NCBI RefSeq assembly: GCF_000090795.2
Contig: NW_003546263.1
Location: forward strand, 35,920-99,919
DNA: 64,000 nt
Reading direction: 5' to 3'
From: Amphimedon queenslandica
Lineage: Eukaryota > Porifera > Demospongiae > Haplosclerida > Niphatidae
Of this stretch, positions 39,743 through 50,840 are shown one piece after another. Each line of letters begins with the position of its first letter. Within the stretch, counting starts at the first letter, position 1. The translations under genes and the position numbers were made by a program. Under the pieces are notes generated by a model. It did not search any database and had not been told where the DNA came from. It worked only from the letters and a program-made list of their open reading frames with translations.

Positions 39743-40884
39743 ATGAAGGTCACTTTAATGATCATCCTGAGCTCTATTGCTACCTCCCTGGCCCTCATAT
39801 CACCTTTCTCGACACAATACCAGCTGGATGATGACTATGTAGTCCTAGACTATCACAATGTGTCGATACCTTTCTCTAATTTCTCATACAAAGGGATTGT
39901 ATCCAATACCAACAGGAGTTATACTGCTTTTGTAGCTGTTTTGCCTTCTGGTGTATCTAGTCAATTCTCATTTGAGCTCCCGAAAGGCAAATTAAGATAA
40001 AGTGTTTTAGTAATTATTAAAAGTTTGTTTGTTGGCAGGTGGTTGTGGTACGGTTAATCTAACTTCTCTTACATCAAAAGAGAACAATTGCAATTACTCT
40101 ACTAACGCTGGCTATTTTAACACCAAAACAAACTCTTGCGTGGGAAATATAATTACTAATGGAAAAACAGAGCAGGTTTGATATGCAACGTCCACAAACA
40201 ATGACTAACGTTAGCTCTTATTTCTTTTCTACAGCTGGCTGGTCAAGCTACTGTTAATTTTGCCATTACTTCAAAGTCCTACGTCCTTGGGTACTTGACA
40301 AATAAAACATTGACCAGTGGAGAATACAACTGGACACAATTAATATCGGGGTTTGGCTGGATTGTTAGACGGTTAGTACTCACTATACTACAGTATGGTA
40401 TGCTATGCCGTGATTCATTCTTCAGTGGTGAAGATAATGTTAAGAAAAGCATTCCAATAGAAGAACTGCCAGACACTTTTGTAACAGAGAAAGCTCCACG
40501 GACTGGAATATGTGTTGCAAGAAATGGGACACTTATACTAGCAGAAGTAAGCCTCGTGCATGCATGTGCAGAAACTGAATAATCTGAGATGAAAATTCGT
40601 TTTTTGTTTGAAGGTTGACGGTGAGGAAGATATAAAAGCTGGACTGGATTTATATGAATTTTCTGAAGTATTGATAGATCTTGGGTGCTGGGAAGCAGTG
40701 GTAAAAATAACAACTAGCGCATTAAAACAAAGTTTTACCAGTAATCATTATTTAGAATCTTGACGGAGGCGGTAGCAGTACTTCAGTATACAGAGGGACT
40801 GTAATTAACAAGCCAACTTGCAGTGATAGCAGTGATATTTGTGAAAGACATGTCTCCAGTATCACGTGTATTAAACTATCTTAA
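39743..40884 (+). CDS. NAGPA: NAGPA-type phosphodiester glycosidase (uncovering-enzyme domain)
   Basis: Exons 39743-39986, 40039-40175, 40235-40371, 40426-40546, 40614-40700, 40756-40884. A signal peptide (MIILSSIATSLALI) is followed by the phosphodiester glycosidase domain: GGCGTVNLTS, NAGYFNTKTNSCVGN, VLGYLTN, QLISGFGWIVRR, APRTGICVARNGTLILAEVD, DLYEFSEVLIDLGCWEAVNL, DGGGSSTSVY, and a final disulfide segment (CSDSSDICERHVSSITC). In vertebrates this enzyme removes N-acetylglucosamine from mannose-6-phosphate tags on lysosomal enzymes in the trans-Golgi. Here the protein stops directly after the catalytic domain. The EGF-like part, membrane anchor and sorting tail are absent, so it would be soluble in the secretory pathway. 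Intron 39987-40038 begins with GC (AAAGGCAAAT). Confidence 0.9.
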
Positions 40885-41179
40885 TTATAACAAACAAAGT
40901 AATTACTGATAGTTTATCAGGTGTATATTGCTAGAATATAAAATATAACTTAATACTAAAATATAATTACATGAGTGAGAAAGCACTATTAAGTAATGCA
41001 AAAAAGAGAGGAATTACGTGTAATAATTGTTTCTATTATTCTGACACCAGCAATAATAACAATAGCAATAGATAACAACAATAGTAATAATAATAATAAT
41101 AATGTGTGGATAATATGTGTGAGTAGCTTTCGGTACAATGAAAAAGTGCAATAATAATAACAATAACAATAATAATAAC

Positions 41180-41211
<32 letters not shown>

Positions 41212-41276
41212 CAATAATAGACAGTTAAAAATATCAGAAGCTAAACTCGTAATTGTCACTTTGTGTGCCTTCAAAA
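40885..41276. other. tail-to-tail spacer with (AAT/AAC)n
   Basis: Between the NAGPA and PICALM ends; contains a long (AAT)n/(AAC)n tract at 41148-41220 and further short runs at 41050-41100. No gene seen. Confidence 0.5.
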
Positions 41277-44200
41277 TTAGAAGAAAGGTTGCTGTCGCTG
41301 TTTTCAGTTATGTGTATGTGTAAAAGAGTGAAAATAAATAAAATGCAATTATGATGACATACATACATGTACATGTACAGTGCAATGTGACGTACATGTA
41401 CATGTACTAACTTGAGGTGTCGAGTAATTATAAGACCCTTGATTATACATAGGAGCAGCTCCCATCATAGGCCCACCAGTTTGAGGCCAACCTCCTTGCT
41501 GCTGGAATCCACTAGGTTGCTAAAAGAACACAAAAACATAAAAAACATGTACATGTGCGTAGAATTACCATTCCATAAGGTCCCTGAGGTTGATAAAACC
41601 CTCCACCTCCAAACATGGCCGCCGACTGACCAGGTGGTAGCGTAGTTGGTTGCATTATCTGTGGCCTTTGGTACATGGGACCACCAGTCAGCGTGCTCTG
41701 CTGGGGAGTGGGACCAGACCACTGTAGAGAAGGCCTATGTGAAGAAATATGGCAAGTAAAAAATTTGTAAGATGTGCAAATACAGTATATGTACATGTCA
41801 GATTTGAGATTTCCCCACAAAGCATGCTAAGTGAGCTAAAAAGCATGCACCATGAGCTGACAAGACCATATAAAATAGCAAACAGTTTTTGGAGAAACTT
41901 TAAAAATTCACAAAAAATCCAGTTTCGATTGGAATGAACTCAAACTTGCTATGCAACATAAAAACATGTATACGTATCAGGAAAAATTATAAAAATAGAG
42001 AATTCTCTCCTAGTCATTTTTGGCGAAATTTGGCCATCATCCCTGTACTATAGTACAGGGACTTTGGCCCAATTTTTGAGCAACTTTAAAAATTCACAAA
42101 AAATCTTATTTTGATTGGAATGAATTCAAACTTGCTATACAACATAAAAACATGTATATGTATCAGGAAAAATTATAAAAATAGAGAATTCTCTCCTAGT
42201 CATTTTTGGTGAAATTTGGCCAAAGTCCCTGTACTATAGTACAGGGACTTTGGCCCAATTTTTGAGCACAAATACTCCCTTACTTGCTGCTGGGTGGTAC
42301 TCCAAACACACCACCACCACCACCAGCTCCTCCTCCTCCTCCTCCTCCTCCTCCTCCTGATAGTTCAATGCTTAGATTAGCAGCTGCCTGGGCTAAGCTT
42401 GAGTCAACGTCAGTGGTTAATCGTTTGGGCTGTGGCTGAGAAACTGGAGCAGCTAGAGGTCCCGTAGCCACAGGCTGCAACACGTCACCAAGACTGTTAC
42501 CCATTGAAGTAGGAGCAGGACTACCAAATGAAGAGTCCAAAGGATTACCCCCGGACTGTGGGAAAAGGCTCACCTCTTGATACCCGCCTACACGTACAAT
42601 AAAAATTAAAATTATAAAATTACCTTTGACTCACCGCCACCTCCCCATGGATTGTTCTGAGGCTGAGACTGAAAAGGATTAAAGGTGTTTCCTCCAGCAG
42701 TAGCAGTACTTCCTCCCATTGACATACTAGCAGATCCACTTGTGCCTGTAGCTCCAAAATCAAGTCCAAACAATTCGTCTAGTCCACCTGATTTGTTGTT
42801 TGATGCTGGTTGGAGTTGTGGGGTCGACCTCGTGGCGGCCATCTTGTCAAACTCGTCACCTTCCGGAGACTTTGATCTACCTTTTGATGCTGCAGGGGGA
42901 GGGTCTTGAGGTACAGGACTCCCTCCTCCAAAATTCTTATCTGAAGCACGTTTCTACAAAGAGAAAATAAATTATGAAATAAGCACACATACGTCTGTAT
43001 AAGTACATGTACATGACAAGAATCATTATAACGAGTACACATAAGTAGCTTAATGTGCTACATTGTACTGAAGGAGGTCTTTAATTAGAAATACACCTCA
43101 CCTTAAGTTCTTCAAAGCGTTTCTTCTGAGCCTCAAGGAGCTCCTCGTTACCTTGTGGCATCTTATTCGGAGTGATGGAGCGGAAGGTTGGGGTGTTTGA
43201 TCCGCTGCTAGTACGCTGGTCCTTCATCCCAGAGAGTTTCTCAGAGGCAGCTTTAATCTGAGGACTAAAATAACCAACAAGAGGTGAGTAACTAAAGGCA
43301 ATGCATGTTTACATGTGTGCACGTACATGTACACGTACATGGCATGGATTGTATTGTTGATAGTCAAAAATCATTAAAACTTGGCACAGATTTATGTAAA
43401 CCATGTATCCCGTACTACGTCGACATTATTACTATAATTATTATTTAGTTTACCTTGGTTTCTGGTTATTGGCTGCCTTTCTAATAGTGTCCATTTCTCC
43501 AATGTGCTCCTCCAGTGCTTGAAGCAAATCAGCTGGTACCTGGCGGAGGTTTAGGTGAGACTTCTGATCAACACCGATTTCCTTATTAAAACAAAATTAG
43601 GAACACGAAGGGAAAGGAGAGCAAAGTGTAGCTAAGTGAGCAAAAATTTAATCGCTCACCTCTGCAAGTTTCAAAAAATTCTGAACGTTTTCTTGTCTTG
43701 TTAGAAATTTGCGATAAATCTCGACGGCCTCTTTACACTGGGCCTTCTTCATTTCAAAAAAGTGTTCTAAAAATAATAATAATAATTAATAGAATCTTAG
43801 TGCTGGTGGTGTAGTTTCTTACCTAGTACATTAAGAAGTGCATCATTGTACACGGCATACAACTTAATCAAGTCCTAAAAGGGTGTCGTGAAAAGGGGTG
43901 GAGCTTGTTGCTATGGCACTGTACCTTGTATAACATGAGGAATGCTGTGTTGATGACGCCATTGGTTAGTTCTCCTTGGGTAATCTGTAAAGGAGTGCAC
44001 GGTCCTTAGTTATACAATGGTGGAAGGTTTTAACTTACATCCAGGTCTAAGAGTAGATCTAGCTGTCCCTGAAGGACAGTTGAAGCTTTGAGGAGCTGAA
44101 GATAAAAGAAAGGAAGTAGGAAAAAAGAGACAGATAACTGAGATAAGCATGTGTGTGATTATGTATTAGTACTTTAGCATGATCCATTGCTCTAAGTGGA

Positions 44201-46005
44201 CTTTTATCACTAATAGAGAAAGAGGAAGGAGAGAGAGAGAGGGAGAGGGAGAGGGAGAAGCAAGAAACAAGGAAATGAGGATGTGTACTATAGAGACAAT
44301 AATGATTAGTTTTACTTACCCTCTTGGCATCCTATATATGTCCAATACAGTAGCTCTATATCCACTGCAGTAAGCACCCAAATATCTCGAATATTTGTGA
44401 ACATATTTTGTCATGTCGGAAGCTAAAAGATAACTCGTTAATCGGGTCAAGTGACTAACTAACGTGCAACTAACCAAGGACAGAGCTACGATCATGAAAA
44501 CCTTCCAATTCAAAGGGATTTGTGCGAGTGGCCAAACATTGAAGATATTTCTAAATATTAATGAAAGAAAAGAACGCATTATGCAAAACTTTATGCAGTA
44601 ATATCTTTTGCAATTACAAGTATACTCACTAAATTAAAAATCATTATAACATTGTCACTGCATGCCTTCTGAACAAAACAAAAACAAGTTTGAATGGTAG
44701 TCAGACACTGTGACACTAATTAGTGCCTCATACAGTAAGGATGTTGATGCTTATTATTAGAAAATTCTAGAAATAATCAATTTCCATTTAAGTATATGTA
44801 CTTACATACATGCACATACACGCATGCATACATACATAAACAATCAATAGACCATTTGATAACAGGGATGAATCATAACTGATGGGACCACCTGATTCCC
44901 TCTCCCCTTTCTCTCTCTCTCTCTCTCCCTTCTTTCCCTACACCTGTCAGTTAGTGCTCATGGCTTTATAAGGTCATATAGTATTATCTTACAATCTCAT
45001 TAGACACCATGTATCTTAATACATTATACATGCATGCATGACAGACAGTCATTATTATGATTTCACATTACTACTCAAAGCATAGTTATTATTAGTTCAA
45101 AACCACAAGACAAGACCTTGTAGCATTATTATAATAATTATCAGTAACCATTTCCCTCCCATTCCCTCCTATAGTTGCTGATCAATTATTTAAAATCAAT
45201 TTCCAGGAAGCATTAATGTCTGAGTGACTGCCATGTTAGAGTCTTGTCTTATGAACATGAGGAGGAGCATAACGAGAGAATAAAATTGAAAGTACATGTA
45301 CATCTCTCCGTATGTGTACATGTACGCGTGTGATATCATAAAAGAGGAAAGAAGATAGAGAGAGAAATAAACAAATTAAGAGGACAAAGCGCATATAGAC
45401 AGGCAAACAAGAGGTTGAACAAGATGTAAAATATATACATGTACAGTATAATTATAAGTATGTACATACATACACACGTACCTCGTTTCCCAGTGTTAAA
45501 AGGTTGTGAGTTGTTATTAATGCTTTCATGACAACTATCCAACTGGAATTAGTCAATCTCTCGCCTAACATGTCCACTAGAGTTGGCATAGAGACTTGTG
45601 GGTTGTTGGTAAGAGTGATCAAGACTAAATAAGAATGAGACATTATGGAAAGGAAATAGGGTCAGGATAACCATCAATAACAATAATGTGGACAAAAGAG
45701 AGAGGAAGAAGAGAATAGAATAACAAGAAGAAGGGAGAGAAGGGACAGCCATGTTAAAAAGAGCTTGAATAATTAAGGATACAGGGGCATAATCATAGAA
45801 AGTGAAGATTAGCTAGGACAATAACCCCACACCCACAAAATAATTAATACATGTACATATACATAAACACTTGTCCCTTACAATCTACATGTTTCTTCTT
45901 AGGTCCAGCTAGGTCATGACTGGATGCCTTGCATACTATTTTGTTTATGTTGGATCCACTCACGGCGTGCTTGAAAGCAGTTGCCCTGTCCGCCACGCTC
46001 GTCAT
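41277..46005 (-). CDS. PICALM: clathrin assembly protein PICALM/AP180
   Basis: Exons 45882-46005, 45482-45624, 44475-44550, 44330-44422, 44173-44209, 44039-44095, 43925-43984, 43823-43874, 43660-43766, 43454-43581, 43102-43264, 42635-42953, 42284-42587, 41569-41734, 41412-41519, and a possible six-codon end 41277-41297. ANTH domain: KHAVSGSNINKIVCKASSHD with GPKKKH for PIP2 binding, TNSSWIVVMKALITTHNLL, YSRYLGAYCSGYR, DKSPLRAMDHAKLLK, GELTNGVINTAFLMLYKD, QCKEAVEIYRKFLTR. The C-terminal half is unstructured with clathrin/EH-type motifs (TFNPFQ, LDELFGLDF), the PICALM-like RLTTDVDSSLAQAAANLSI, LQWSGPTPQQSTLTGG, and poly-Gly. Recruits clathrin and AP-2 to PIP2 membranes during endocytosis. The last exon (acceptor AAAACAG) is weakly supported; the frame could also end elsewhere. 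Confidence 0.94.
41808..42270. mobile_element. hAT-like repeat element with internal palindromic units (3' end missing)
   Basis: Starts TTTCCCCACAAAGCATGCTAA, the same terminus as the elements at 50056 and 62168, and continues into two ~187-bp units each carrying CCCTGTACTATAGTACAGGG (near 42040-42060 and 42226-42246). It runs up to PICALM exon 13 without a recognisable right terminus. Confidence 0.7.
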
Positions 46006-46102
46006 GCTGGGAAGAGAAAAGGAGAAATTTTAAAGATTATAGAGCCAGGGAAGCGAGTCTAACTTCTTTTCCTCTTATAAATAGGACCCAGTCTCTTTTT
46101 AA
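46006..46102. promoter_or_regulatory. bidirectional promoter region PICALM / COQ3
   Basis: Only 97 bp separate the divergent start codons. CTTATAAATAGG at 46074-46085 is a possible TATA box for COQ3. Confidence 0.5.
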
Positions 46103-47289
46103 ATGGTTTCTTTATCCTCTCTGACTCCTACAGTCAGATATTTTTGTGGTAAGGAAGGGACAGATGCTGCCTCCTTGTGTGCTGGGGCTCTGGCTGGGTG
46201 GATGGATGGGCGTGTCTCATGGCAACATATGACGTCACGGCCTCGCCCATCAAAATTAATGACGTCACAAAAATAATGGGGAAAATATCTCTGTTCAGAA
46301 AAATCAACATTCTTTCATTTTTAAGGAGGCTAAAGTGATTGTTTCTCCGTTCTATTTTATAGATATGTGTATAATTTTTTATAGTTCTACTGTTGATAGT
46401 ACAGAAACTGAGAAGTTCTCTCTGTCTCTGAAAGAATGGTGGGATGACAGGAAAGGCCCAGCGGCTGCCCTTCATTCAATGAATACCGTCCGTGTTCCTC
46501 TGATAAAAGAGGCATTAATTGGAACTAGGGACGAAGCCGGGGAACTGGGACCACACCCACTAAAAGGATTCAGCATACTGGATGTTGGTTGTGGGGGAGG
46601 GATTTTGTGTGAAGTAAGCCACGCCCATTTTAATTAAAATTTATTTGACTATAGTCGTTAGGAGAACTAGGCTCTGATGTATTGGGTATTGATCCTAATC
46701 CGGTTGCGATTAATGTGGCCACGACTCATTTAATGCTAACGAAAAACTCGAGTGACATCAAAGATCGCGTCAAGTATCAATCATGCTCACTTGAAGATCT
46801 GATCAAGGCTGATTCTGAGCCCATCGATACTGATTCTTCCAGTGAAGATTTCGATTGCGTTGTTGCATCAGAAGTACTGGAACACGTTGCTGATGTGGAC
46901 ATGTTTGTTCATCAACTAAGTCAAATGGCTAAGGTAGGTATCATTAAAATCGTTTGTTGAATCATTGTATTTTAAAATTGTTTGTTGAATCATTGTATTT
47001 TTTTCTATCTCTTTAGCCTGGTGGCTCGGTCGTATTCTCGACTATAAATCGTACTATTCCCTCTCTATTTTTAGCCAAAATGGCTGCCGAGTATATCTTT
47101 AACATTCTACCTCGTGGAACTCACGACTGGAACAAGTTTGTGACTCCAGAGGAGCTGGATGAGATAGTGAAGAGACACAGCATGAGTACAGTGTCCGTGA
47201 TAGGACTAGGATATAATCCACTGACTAATGTATGGAACTATCAATCAGATACTAACATGAACTACTTCCTTCATGCTATCAAGCAATAA
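46103..47289 (+). CDS. COQ3: ubiquinone biosynthesis O-methyltransferase COQ3
   Basis: Exons 46103-46148, 46363-46613, 46655-46933, 47017-47289. Class I methyltransferase with SAM loop ILDVGCGGGILCE, acidic strand end VLGIDPN, FDCVVASEVLEHVADVDMF, KPGGSVVFSTINRT, and the COQ3/UbiG C-terminal features PRGTHDWNKFVTPEEL and VIGLGYNPLTNVW. WWDDRKGPAAALHSMNTVRV just after the N-terminus is the family's WWD...LH.MN signature. About 283 aa. Performs both O-methylations of the coenzyme Q ring on the matrix side of the inner mitochondrial membrane. The N-terminal exon (MVSLSSLTPTVRYFC) is plausible as a targeting peptide, but the start is the least certain part: exon 2 was joined at 46363 because only that acceptor keeps frame. 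Confidence 0.92.
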
Positions 47290-47471
47290 TCAATAATCAT
47301 GACATAATCATTCTGATAATTATTATTGTAGATAATTAAAGCTACATGTAGTGACAATTGGTGCTACAGTTTTGGGACAATTGACACCTTAAAAGCTATG
47401 CCTATGCATTAGTGCTATTCTAAACTATGCAAAAAATAACTTAAGTTTCTTTTTAATCTGATCTATTGTTT

Positions 47472-48203
47472 TTACTCCAGCGGTTTGGTCAGTATCATGG
47501 TCAGTCGCTGCAACTCCATTGGTACAGGTTGCCCCTTGTACCTTTCCTTCAGATCATTCAGTCCTGGATCATCACGATCAAACATTCCATAATAGACAGC
47601 ATAAAAGAAATCAATGAATGCGTCTAAATTTGGGAAGATATTTTTCCGAGCCTTTACATCCAACAGCATCACGTCAAAGCCAATAGCTGCCGCCAGTTCC
47701 TTGTACTTCTGACCTGTGTCACAATAGACACAGCTCATTGCTGCTTCATAGGTCTTTGGACCGCACAAACGAAAGATCTCGATCAATAAATCCGGCCTTG
47801 CATTTCCATCAAAGGTCGTGAATCCCAGTTTTCCTCCTGGCTTGAGGTTATCATAAATCCTCTTGAAAAGGGGCTCCTTGTCTTTGATCCAGTGAAAAAC
47901 ATCAGTGGAGACAATAGCATCATATTTATCTTCAGGGAAGGTTTGATCCGATCCCACCATGAACTGGATGTTGTTGTATCCTTTCCTTTCATTTATTGCT
48001 ATTTTTATTCTCTCCTCGTCAGGATCGACTCCAATCACTTTCCCACCATTGCCAACTCTTTTGGAAATAACTTTAGACAGGCGACCAGTACCACAGCCAA
48101 TGTCAAGGACCTTCTCATTGAGCCCAGGGCAGATAATCTCCAGCAACTTTATACCATCCTCAAGCTGATAGTCGGAGGTTTCGTGATACACACTTGCTTC
48201 CAT
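47472..48203 (-). CDS. intronless class I SAM-dependent methyltransferase
   Basis: One uninterrupted frame of 243 aa. Motif I VLDIGCGTGRLSK, acidic residue after strand 2 GVDPDEE, motif for adenine contact VGSDQTFPEDKYDAIVSTDV, post-II KPGGKLGFTTF. The second half (PDLLIEIFRLCGPKTYEAAM ... FYAVYYGMF) would form the substrate lid. Overall it looks like the small-molecule methyltransferases of the trans-aconitate or juvenile-hormone-acid type found in bacteria and in animals. The substrate cannot be told. It is one of the very few genes in the window without introns, which suggests retroposition or acquisition from bacteria. Confidence 0.85.
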   Translation of the reverse strand: MEASVYHETSDYQLEDGIKLLEIICPGLNEKVLDIGCGTGRLSKVISKRVGNGGKVIGVDPDEERIKIAINERKGYNNIQFMVGSDQTFPEDKYDAIVSTDVFHWIKDKEPLFKRIYDNLKPGGKLGFTTFDGNARPDLLIEIFRLCGPKTYEAAMSCVYCDTGQKYKELAAAIGFDVMLLDVKARKNIFPNLDAFIDFFYAVYYGMFDRDDPGLNDLKERYKGQPVPMELQRLTMILTKPLE

Positions 48204-48467
48204 TACTTGTGGTCAAAATCTCTGCTGCTACTGTAGTGTGTTTTAGCACTCCAATTTTAGCACCACAGAAAAACACATCAGCAATTAACACATGCACAAA
48301 TGCTTAGCAACACACTCTGTACATGATCAAAGCATGCTCAGTAAACCCAACAAAATTTGAATCATATTCAAAACAAAAACTAGAAAAGTCCCAGTATATA
48401 AAACAAAATAAAATATAACTTTCCTAATTTAAGCAATCTTATTATTATTTTTTGTCCTCATTCTAGC
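48204..48467. other. spacer methyltransferase / FKBP
   Basis: 264 bp holding the promoter of the methyltransferase and the 3' UTR of the FKBP gene (both minus). Nothing else seen. Confidence 0.5.
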
Positions 48468-50564
48468 TCATGCTTCCACTGGAGCAGACTCCCTTTCTTC
48501 CTCTTCAACAGCTTGAGCAATCGTGTCCTTCACTGGACTGCTGTCTTCCTTCACATCGCCATTTTCCATTTTCTTTTTCTCAGGATCCTTCCTCTCGTCA
48601 TCTCTGATTTTAAAAATAAATAATAATTAAATAAAACATCAATTTAAATTAGTGGAACTCAGTTGATAAAATGAACTGCTTTTTTTCTATGACAAACTGC
48701 CATAATTAATCTACTTCTCTATCGTTCTTCTTCTTACTCGGTGCTTAATGTTCCCTTGAACATGCTGGCATACATCTTCTTGTCCTTTTCAAGTTGTTGA
48801 CGAATCTTTTGCCGACAGATTTGAGCCTGTTGGACTGCAGATCGGTTCTTTGCATCAAGCTTAATAACTTCCTGAAAACATTTCAAGGCTTCATCGTAAT
48901 CTTGCATCAACTGATAACTCTAGAAGAGATACAGAGGGAGGAAAGGAGAGTAAGAAAATGAGATAAAAGGAATAATTTTAATTTACTTGTCCTCTTCTAA
49001 AGTGAGCCTTAACATTTGATGGATCTTCCTCAATAACCTAATAAATATAATTCAAAGTGTACATAATATCAATCATCCCTTACCTTATCACAGTTATCTC
49101 TGGCCTCTATTCCTAAGTTTTGTTTAATTTGACAGAGAGCTGTATTGAGGAGGAGGATTAATCTGATCTCCTTTGTTGCCTCTCCATCATCACTCTTATC
49201 CACCAATCCCAGTCCTCTTTGATAGAGCTTGAGAGCAAGTGGGAACTTTGACTCTTTAAAATACTTGGAGCCTTTCTCTTTTAGTGCTGTGCTGTCAGTA
49301 ATCCTATCTTTAACATCATCGTACTCATAGGAAGATTTGGCCTTAAAAATAGAAAGAAATAAATTAATTGATAACATACTGTATTCCATTACTTACCTTT
49401 ATGAAACTATTGAGTGTTACCCAGTAGGTTACAACTGCATTAGGAGGGACGCCATTAGCCTCATTACCACTTGCCCCATAAGCATAGCCAGGCTGAATAA
49501 CTAGCCTACATTCTTCTTTTTCTTTCATCTTTGCTAAAGCTTTCTCTATTCCTTCAATGACTGAAGACTCAGACCCTAATAAGAGACAATATTATTATGA
49601 TGTGTGAATATAAGTATGTAGCTGTACCTTCTCCAAGATCAAACTCCACATCTCTGTCTTCAATAACTTTCGATTCATACATCCCCTTTATATGAACTAG
49701 CAGAAAAATCGTCAGTCAAAAATGTTGATATTTTTATTGTTAATCTCACCATTTACAGTTGATCCCTCTGTAGGTTTCCTGTGCCCAGTTCCCTCCTTTA
49801 AAGTGAACATTACGACTCCATCATCTCCTGTCACATCTTCTCCATCCCAGTGGAACAGCTCCACTTCAAACTGAAGGGTTGCATTAGGAGGAATGTTGTC
49901 TCCAGCACCAGATTTTCCGTAAGCGTAGTCCGGTTTACATGTCAAAAGACATTTCTCGCCTTTTTTCATTGTGGCCACGCCTACATCCCAACCTTTAATC
50001 ACCTACGATAAAAAAATTCAAAATGAAATCGGGACATAATGAAATAGCTTTAATTCAGGGTTCCTCACAAAGCATGCTAAGTTTCATAAAAAGCATGCTT
50101 TATGAGCTGACAAGCTTTTGGAACAAATTCGGTGACAAAAAGCTCTAAAATTCTGTGGGAAACCCTGCTTTAATGTTAGCCTGACTTACACTCCCTTGTC
50201 CAAGTTTAAAGTTAAACATTTCCTTTCTGTCCACGCTTGAATCAAAGACCGTTCCATCCAGGAGTCGTCCAGTATAATGCACATACACTTCGTTCCCTTT
50301 CATTGGGGTCTCGTCTCCCTCCCCATCTTTCAAAATCTTTTTAAAAACTTGAGCGTCCCCGTTCGGTGATATGTCCTGACCCCATTCCTCTGGAGGAGCG
50401 GTATCTGTGTCCGTGGGCTGCTCCTCTGTGGGCTGCTCCTCTGTGGGCTGCTCCTCTGTGGGCTGCTCCTCTGTGGGCTGCTCCTCTGTGGGCTGCTCCT
50501 CAGTGGGCTGCTCCTCTGTGGGCTGTTCCTCTGTGGCCATTGGGGCAGTGTCTTCATCAGCCAT
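48468..50564 (-). CDS. FKBP4: FKBP4/FKBP5-type immunophilin co-chaperone
   Basis: Exons 50190-50564, 49750-50002, 49628-49696, 49397-49575, 49084-49341, 48987-49037, 48738-48919, 48468-48603. First FKBP domain ([55 protein letters not shown]), second FKBP domain, divergent ([19 protein letters not shown]), three TPR motifs ([20 protein letters not shown] ... [20 protein letters not shown]), then [15 protein letters not shown] and an acidic end. This is the architecture of FKBP51/52, which dock on Hsp90 through the TPR clamp and isomerise prolyl bonds in client receptors. The N-terminus is unusual: eight consecutive TEEQP repeats precede the first domain. The first domain keeps the aromatic active-site residues, so isomerase activity is expected. 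Confidence 0.95.
50056..50167. mobile_element. short hAT-like MITE (112 bp)
   Basis: Ends CAGGGTTCCTCACAAAGC and TTCTGTGGGAAACCCTG are near-perfect inverted repeats, starting CAGGG as in many hAT elements. They are flanked by an 8-bp duplication CTTTAATT (50048-50055) / CTTTAATG (50168-50175), seven of eight matching. The inside contains GCATGCTAAG...AAGCATGC. Sits in the FKBP intron between exons 1 and 2. It is the minimal form of the elements at 41808 and 62168. Confidence 0.8.
50409..50535. repeat. 15-bp coding minisatellite
   Basis: Eight tandem copies of a 15-bp unit (GGCTGCTCCTCTGTG on the plus strand) encoding the TEEQP repeats of the FKBP protein on the minus strand. Units are identical except for two single-base changes, so the array is recent and probably length-variable. 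Confidence 0.95.
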
Positions 50565-50840
50565 TTTGATTTTTTAATCTGTATAATAAAAAGAGGAATA
50601 TATGAGATCACCTTATAGTACATTGTATTACATTAGATTAGACTTTTAAGACCAGTCCAGGAGAGTGAAATGAAAAAGAAGTTTCTGGAGTCCACGTGTG
50701 CAGTTATCAAACGAAAAGTTATAAATTTATTAAAATTACTAAACCTAGACACGCCTACTAAACTCTAACCTGTTGACATCAGAGAGAGAAGAGGATTTCT
50801 GATTTTGTCTTAGATTTGTGGACTCATTGTCTTGTTTTTG
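50565..50840. promoter_or_regulatory. divergent spacer FKBP / secreted single-domain protein 1
   Basis: 276 bp between divergent start codons. No clear TATA box. Contains AGACTTTTAAGACCAGTCC and AT-rich sequence. Confidence 0.4.

Noticed and set aside
41014-41323. Poly-Asn / poly-Leu frames
   Set aside because: Caused by the (AAT/AAC)n tract; the only part kept is the possible short PICALM end exon.
50366-50569. Plus-strand frame with WAAPL repeats
   Set aside because: Antisense shadow of the TEEQP minisatellite in the FKBP gene.
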